A DNA stretch of 47,254 bases from JAFAQB01 sp046724555 (lineage in GTDB: Archaea; Thermoproteota; Nitrososphaeria; Nitrososphaerales; Nitrososphaeraceae), in the NCBI GenBank assembly GCA_046724555.1, contig JBKOWU010000198.1:1-47254 (forward strand). Direction: 5' to 3'. The translations under genes and the position numbers were made by a program. The notes under the pieces are model-generated. The model ran no database searches. It was not told where the DNA came from and saw only the letters and a program-made list of their open reading frames with translations. Below, one piece after another: positions 43,633-47,254 of this stretch (position 1 is the first letter of the stretch; each line of letters starts with the position of its first letter).

Positions 43633-43830
43633 AGTAAAATTGTTGCAGCGTAATATTAAATGTTTAGGAGCTATTGCTCAATCATATATAATAGTCCAAC
43701 TTGTACTGAAGAATATTGGGTATATCTACATATATACACACATATATATCAGAGAAAATACCAAAAATTGACATCAAAGAGCTTTATTTTTTCATTCTAA
43801 CCGCCAATTTATTTAACAACCTAGTTAAGA

Positions 43831-44652
43831 CTACCTAAATAGATCTTTTTCCTTTTCTCTAATTAGCTGAGAAACGGAAGATTTTTTGTGTGCTCTTGGA
43901 TAGTTATAGCCTCTTAATACGACAATTGGAACGCCGTCGGCTTTGCCCATGGCAAGTTCTGCAGCAGATGCGATTTCATCAGCAACAGCTATTTGTGTAA
44001 CCCTTAGCCTTTTTCCATACATGTCTATTTTTCCTACATAGTTCTTTATTGGTTCTAGTCCAGCAATTCCTATTGCTACATTGACCTGGCCTTCCCTGAA
44101 TGGCCTTCCAAAGGTATCACTTATTATTATTGCTATGTCTTTACCAGTCTTCCTTTTTAAGGATTGTCTAATTTTGCTTGCAGATTTGTCAGAGTCAATA
44201 GGTAGTAGTAGCGCATGTTTAGAATAATCTTCAATGTTGCTCTGGTCAACGCCAGCATTAGCACAGATTAAACCTTGACTCGTTTCTGCTATTATTATAC
44301 CTCTTGAAATCCTCAATATACTATTTGATTCAGTTAAAATTAGCTCTACTACTCGAGGATCTTTATTGTGCTCTTTTGCTATGACTATAGATCGGGCGGA
44401 TGGTCTTATTTTGTCTAGCTCTACTAGCCGATTTTCTGATTTTGAGACTATTTTGTGTGCGATAATTAATATGTCATCATCATAAAGAGTTTGTCTGGTT
44501 TTTTTTAATGATTCTAAAATTAGTATATCAAGCCTATCGTTGGGCTTTACATCTTTATTGAGTCGAACTGGAATTAGCTCAATATTATTATTGATATTTT
44601 TAGTTTTATTTTTGATACTGTTTTTTTCCTTCTTATTTTTGTGTTCGTCCAA
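43831..44652 (-). CDS. cofE: Coenzyme F420:L-glutamate ligase
   Basis: Adds gamma-linked glutamates to F420-0, using GTP. A Lys/Asn-rich N-terminal tail (KNKKEKNSIKNKTKNINNN) precedes the fold, beginning at IELIPVRLNK. Typical segments: DDILIIAHKIVSKSENRLVE, ICANAGVDQSNIE, SDTFGRPFREGQVNVAIGIA (metal/GTP site), GKIDMYGKRLRVTQIAVADE and IPIVVLRG-like VPIVVLRGYNYP. Length 273 is near the usual 250 plus the tail. It lies far from cofG-cofH (about 19 kb) and on the other strand, so F420 genes are scattered. The start is the first ATG. Confidence 0.93.
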   Translation of the reverse strand: MDEHKNKKEKNSIKNKTKNINNNIELIPVRLNKDVKPNDRLDILILESLKKTRQTLYDDDILIIAHKIVSKSENRLVELDKIRPSARSIVIAKEHNKDPRVVELILTESNSILRISRGIIIAETSQGLICANAGVDQSNIEDYSKHALLLPIDSDKSASKIRQSLKRKTGKDIAIIISDTFGRPFREGQVNVAIGIAGLEPIKNYVGKIDMYGKRLRVTQIAVADEIASAAELAMGKADGVPIVVLRGYNYPRAHKKSSVSQLIREKEKDLFR

Positions 44653-44784
44653 CGGTAGCGCAGATGATGATATAGTACTATGCCATATTAAACAATAGGA
44701 TTTCTAGGCGGGTGTTTTTTGATAGTTTTATTTTTGACATTGTTATACATATAGATACAATTGCATAATTAGTCTGCAATACGG

Positions 44785-45456
44785 TTAAAGAGTATTTGTA
44801 AGTACCGCTTTGCCGTACTTCTTTTCAAGCAAATTAAGTAGCAATGTAAGGTCGCGGATTTCGATGACTGCATCAGCCTTTTCCTTTACTATATCTACAG
44901 GGCAAAATCCAACTGTAAACCCCGCTAAACTGAACAGTTTCAGGTCATTCGCACCATCTACAACAACCACAGTGTCTTCCTTTAGTATTCCCCATTCCAT
45001 TATGGTTGGTCTAACTGCAGCTGCCTTATCAGATGTCACGGTGAGCTTAACACCCTCGAGTCTTCCATCCTTGAAGATCAATTCGTTTGAAAAAATTTTG
45101 TCAATATATAGCTCATGTTTTAGTCTGTCAGTAATTAGTGTAAATCCTCCAGACACAGCTATAATTTTCCAGCCTGCCCTCTTTAATGCATAACAGAGCT
45201 CCTTGGCTCCCGGCATGATTTGCAAATTAATGCCGATTCTGCGTGCATCTTCTAATCTAATTCCTCGAAGAGCATCTACACGCTTTCTCAGGCCATCTTC
45301 CCAATTAATTTCTCCTCTGATGCCCTGTTTTGTGATGTCCCATATCTCTTTCTCCTTTTCTGGGCCCATCAGTTGGGCTAGAATCGGAAGATACTCTGCA
45401 TTCAAAAGAACGCCTTCAACATCAAAGACAATTAGCATGTTTCCGTGCTTGTGCAA
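44785..45456 (-). CDS. HAD-family phosphatase, phosphoserine phosphatase-like
   Basis: HAD hydrolase of the SerB/ThrH group. Motif I is FDVEGVLLNAEYLPILAQLM, with Asp12 as the likely nucleophile and Glu14 in place of the usual second Asp; this DxEGVL form is seen in ThrH and some archaeal SerB. Motif II is AVSGGFTLITDRL, motif III the Lys before AAVRPTIMEWG, motif IV VVVDGANDLKLFSLAG. It likely dephosphorylates phosphoserine in serine synthesis. The frame opens at a TTG with GGGAGG just upstream; the ATG six codons in (MLIVFD) is another start. Confidence 0.85.
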   Translation of the reverse strand: MHKHGNMLIVFDVEGVLLNAEYLPILAQLMGPEKEKEIWDITKQGIRGEINWEDGLRKRVDALRGIRLEDARRIGINLQIMPGAKELCYALKRAGWKIIAVSGGFTLITDRLKHELYIDKIFSNELIFKDGRLEGVKLTVTSDKAAAVRPTIMEWGILKEDTVVVVDGANDLKLFSLAGFTVGFCPVDIVKEKADAVIEIRDLTLLLNLLEKKYGKAVLTNTL

Positions 45457-45620
45457 ATCCTCCCGCTCTACTGTATATTAACTTTGTTAAATGAATGAAG
45501 AGAAGATTGTTGTGCATAGATATCAAATTATGCATATCTTTCTTATATGGTATGTGTGTACGCCAAAACATAGTGATATTGATGAGCAGCATCGTTGTTG
45601 GCAGAATCACAGCATTACTA

Positions 45621-45878
45621 TTATACTCCTATTTGTTTGGCTAATTTGATGAGATCTTGACCTTTTTTTGTAAGTTTGTTATACATTCTGTTCTTTACTT
45701 TTGTTCTTTTCACCAAGCCTTTTTTCTCAGCTTCAAGCAAAAGCTTATGACCATAACCATATGCCCCGACTTTTTTCAATAGCTCGCGGGTATGGTACTC
45801 CCTTTCACCTACCGTTTTTAGAATTCTAAGTAACGCCTTTTGTTCAACTATCAGCCTAAGTAATTGTGCTTGTTTCAT
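45621..45878 (-). CDS. Small winged-helix regulator
   Basis: An 85-residue DNA-binding protein. It forms a single winged helix: AQLLRLIVEQKALLRILKTV (first helix), EREYHTRELLKKVGAYGYGH (helix-turn-helix), KLLLEAEKKGLVKRTKVKNR (recognition helix and wing) and MYNKLTKKGQDLIKLAKQIG. This is the small MarR/ArsR-like or PadR-like type. It has no ligand domain, so it may be an autoregulator or DNA-structuring factor. It begins at the first ATG. Targets unknown. Confidence 0.75.
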   Translation of the reverse strand: MKQAQLLRLIVEQKALLRILKTVGEREYHTRELLKKVGAYGYGHKLLLEAEKKGLVKRTKVKNRMYNKLTKKGQDLIKLAKQIGV

Positions 45879-46398
45879 ATAGATTCAGTTCACATATAAC
45901 CAAGCCAAAAGCCTATCAGGACGACAAATTTTACATCTTGTTTTGTTTGAAGCTTTCATATTATCTGATACAACAATTATTTCCTGTTACAAGCTATATT
46001 AGTATTAAGTAATTAATTGCTATATTTTTCAGGTGATGCATATTTATAAAAGACTAATGGAAAACTAGTATACTAAGGATTAATAAGAAAAAAATCCAAG
46101 AATAATTGTCATCTTTGTATTATCATGGCATAGCAACCCGTTGTCTATAGTGGGATTAATTATTGGTTATTTTGTTTCTGATTCTATACAACCACGGTAC
46201 AGTATACGCCTCACTTCGAATGTTTCCTAATTTCCTAAATTCCTAATTTCTCGCGACAATGGTTGTAGTAAGATGTGAGACTTAGGCTATGCTAGAGTGT
46301 ATTTGATTGGTCAGCGAGAGAGATGGACCGGTGTTTGATTGTAATTAAAATCTTTTCTTTAACAATCTTTTTATTCTTCTTATACATAAGAATATACT
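45879..46398. other. Non-coding gap before the hairpin ORF
   Basis: About 520 bp without a supported gene. Short tandem TTCCTAA(A/T) words occur near 46223-46250. T-rich runs near 46360-46380 precede the hairpin and may hold its promoter. Confidence 0.4.
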
Positions 46399-46489
46399 AG
46401 GTGTAGGTTAGGAGGTAAGAAAATGGAAGAGGTAGTTGTGTGGTTCATAGCTTACTTTTTAACCCATTCCTTACTGCAGACCTACACCT
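46399..46489 (+). ncRNA. Imperfect hairpin enclosing a Shine-Dalgarno and start codon
   Basis: AGGTGTAGGT (46399-46408) pairs perfectly with ACCTACACCT (46480-46489). Inside, GTAAG (46415-46419) can pair with CTTAC (46470-46474), and AATGG (46422-46426) with CCATT (46464-46468). The arms cover the AGGAGGT site and the ATG of the ORF at 46423. Closed, the fold would block translation. It may be a translation switch, a small RNA or a miniature inverted-repeat element. Confidence 0.4.
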
Positions 46490-46494
46490 TTTAG
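46423..46494 (+). CDS. 23-residue hydrophobic peptide ORF with strong SD
   Basis: ATG at 46423 follows AGGAGGT by 6 nt. The frame gives MEEVVVWFIAYFLTHSLL then QTYTF and a stop. It is an amphipathic/hydrophobic peptide long enough for one membrane span. The ORF's end forms the right arm of the hairpin described above, so structure and coding are interlocked. Small membrane peptides act as toxins or regulators elsewhere; that role here is only a suggestion. A chance origin is possible given the length. Confidence 0.35.
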   Translation: MEEVVVWFIAYFLTHSLLQTYTF

Positions 46495-46965
46495 ATTAAA
46501 AAGATTTTGTTAATCGTAGTTATATGATAATTACTAATTATTGGTGACATATAAAATTCAAGAAATTAAAAAGTATTATTCACTCTTAAAAATGGATACT
46601 ATAATGACGATGATTACGCACTGAACTTTAACATCGATAGAGTATGTACTGAGCACTGAGAAGATTTTTCTTATATCCATAGATATAGCCTTATATCCAT
46701 AGACATAACATCAAAGTGAAGGTTTAAAAAAATCTGTAAAATAAAGTAGTTATGTACGCCATCATTTAAGTCTGATATCTAAATTTGTTGTATGCAATGC
46801 CATCTCTTCAGAGACCACACAAGAATGTGATTTTATTATTATTTTGTTTATTTGCTAAATCTCTGAAAAATACTAAACGGAAAAAGATAGCATTTTTTTA
46901 TTATAATTATTTACTTATTAGTTGATAGTATTCTAAATAAATTATGGCATATACATGTAATTCAC
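46495..46965. other. Non-coding gap
   Basis: 470 bp. A short tandem repeat, two copies of about 20 nt beginning CTTATATCCATAGA (about 46670-46710), is the only structure. A 42-codon frame near 46797 has no support. Confidence 0.4.
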
Positions 46966-47232
46966 ATGATGAGTAAGCGCAGCAGTTTAGTATCTCTTGT
47001 AGTTGTTGGTTTTATGCTATTGCTACCAGTATCGATGAACTTGCAATCACAGCTAGCAGGAGCACGTAAACAAAGTGATGGGCAAGTACCTACTAAGCAA
47101 TCAAATAGTCAAAAATTGAAATGTAATTCTGATGCAATATGCTTAGCCAAGGCAATAAATATAGTTTGTTCTAAAAACTCGCTTTGCTATATAGGATATA
47201 ATGCTCCTTTCCTGATGGCAGTTCCCCATTGA
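46966..47232 (+). CDS. Small secreted Cys-containing protein
   Basis: An 88-residue protein. A signal segment (LVSLVVVGFMLLLPVSMNL, about 8-26) is followed by a QSQLAGARK cleavage area, then a Gln/Ser-rich linker and a compact C-terminus with four Cys (KCNSDAICLAKAINIVCSKN then SLCYIG), which may form two disulfides. It starts at the first or second ATG. It is complete in the window, 22 bp before the edge. Function unknown. Confidence 0.6.
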   Translation: MMSKRSSLVSLVVVGFMLLLPVSMNLQSQLAGARKQSDGQVPTKQSNSQKLKCNSDAICLAKAINIVCSKNSLCYIGYNAPFLMAVPH

Positions 47233-47254
47233 GTTACCATCGTTGCCATTAGGG

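Noticed and set aside
46797..46925. 42-codon ORF before the last gene
   Set aside because: Very Phe/Lys/Leu-rich translation of AT-rich DNA, without SD or promoter support.

Overview
The window looks like a chromosomal segment of an AT-rich ammonia-oxidising archaeon (Thaumarchaeota/Nitrososphaeria, probably a soil Nitrososphaerales or Nitrosocosmicus-like lineage). The archaeal evidence is the archaeal PheRS alpha/beta pair, archaeal-type CoaD, RNA polymerase subunit Rpo12, A-type ATPase subunit F, an archaeal Sec11-type signal peptidase, a PAC2 protein, an Lrp-type regulator and F420 biosynthesis genes (cofG, cofH, cofE). Many first genes have an A/T box about 27 nt upstream of the start codon (leaderless transcription), while downstream genes of operons (tfuA, cofH) carry a strong AGGAGG Shine-Dalgarno. 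The lineage assignment is inference from gene content and base composition. I recognised no rRNA, tRNA or CRISPR array.

Layout. 0.5-5.9 kb: translation and cofactor core (coaD, trpS with a small partner gene, pheS-pheT). 5.9-15.6 kb: accessory and secreted region, with a possible structured RNA, a secreted protein, a frameshifted Cys-repeat surface protein, a small frameshifted gene, a secreted HtrA protease, a decayed provirus with duplicated terminase fragments around an SDR gene, a cluster of inverted/direct repeats, a secreted-protein pseudogene and a large Ser/Thr/Pro-rich secreted protein. 16-17.2 kb: a three-domain PRC-barrel-like protein. 17.4-20.7 kb: a YcaO-TfuA pair (peptide backbone thioamidation family) facing a divergent 58-residue peptide gene that resembles a RiPP leader, then a beta-hydroxyacid dehydrogenase. 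20.9-31.6 kb: tRNA-binding-domain protein, SRPBCC protein, GT2 glycosyltransferase, cofG-cofH, citrate synthase, alkyladenine glycosylase, small RHH protein, PAC2, Lrp regulator, a frameshifted UPF0126/TRIC protein and Rpo12. 31.8-38.9 kb: small zinc proteins, an acidic protein, ATPase F, DnaJ, SIS, TPR, signal peptidase and a protease-propeptide remnant. 39-45.9 kb: Thi4, thioredoxin reductase, tusA-cysteine synthase, cofE, a HAD phosphatase and a winged-helix protein. 45.9-47.25 kb: mostly non-coding, with a 23-codon ORF inside a long imperfect hairpin and a small secreted protein.

The most interesting system is the YcaO-TfuA locus at 17.4-19.7 kb. The known archaeal substrate of this enzyme pair is methyl-coenzyme M reductase, which ammonia oxidisers lack, so the substrate here is open. 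The divergent peptide has an EPEFRxLLxxDP-type leader-like sequence. After its amber stop, the same frame stays open for 29 codons that begin Cys-Cys and contain the only Gly. Several genes carry single-nucleotide frameshifts (near 7801, 8955 and 30990), which may be sequence errors or true lesions.
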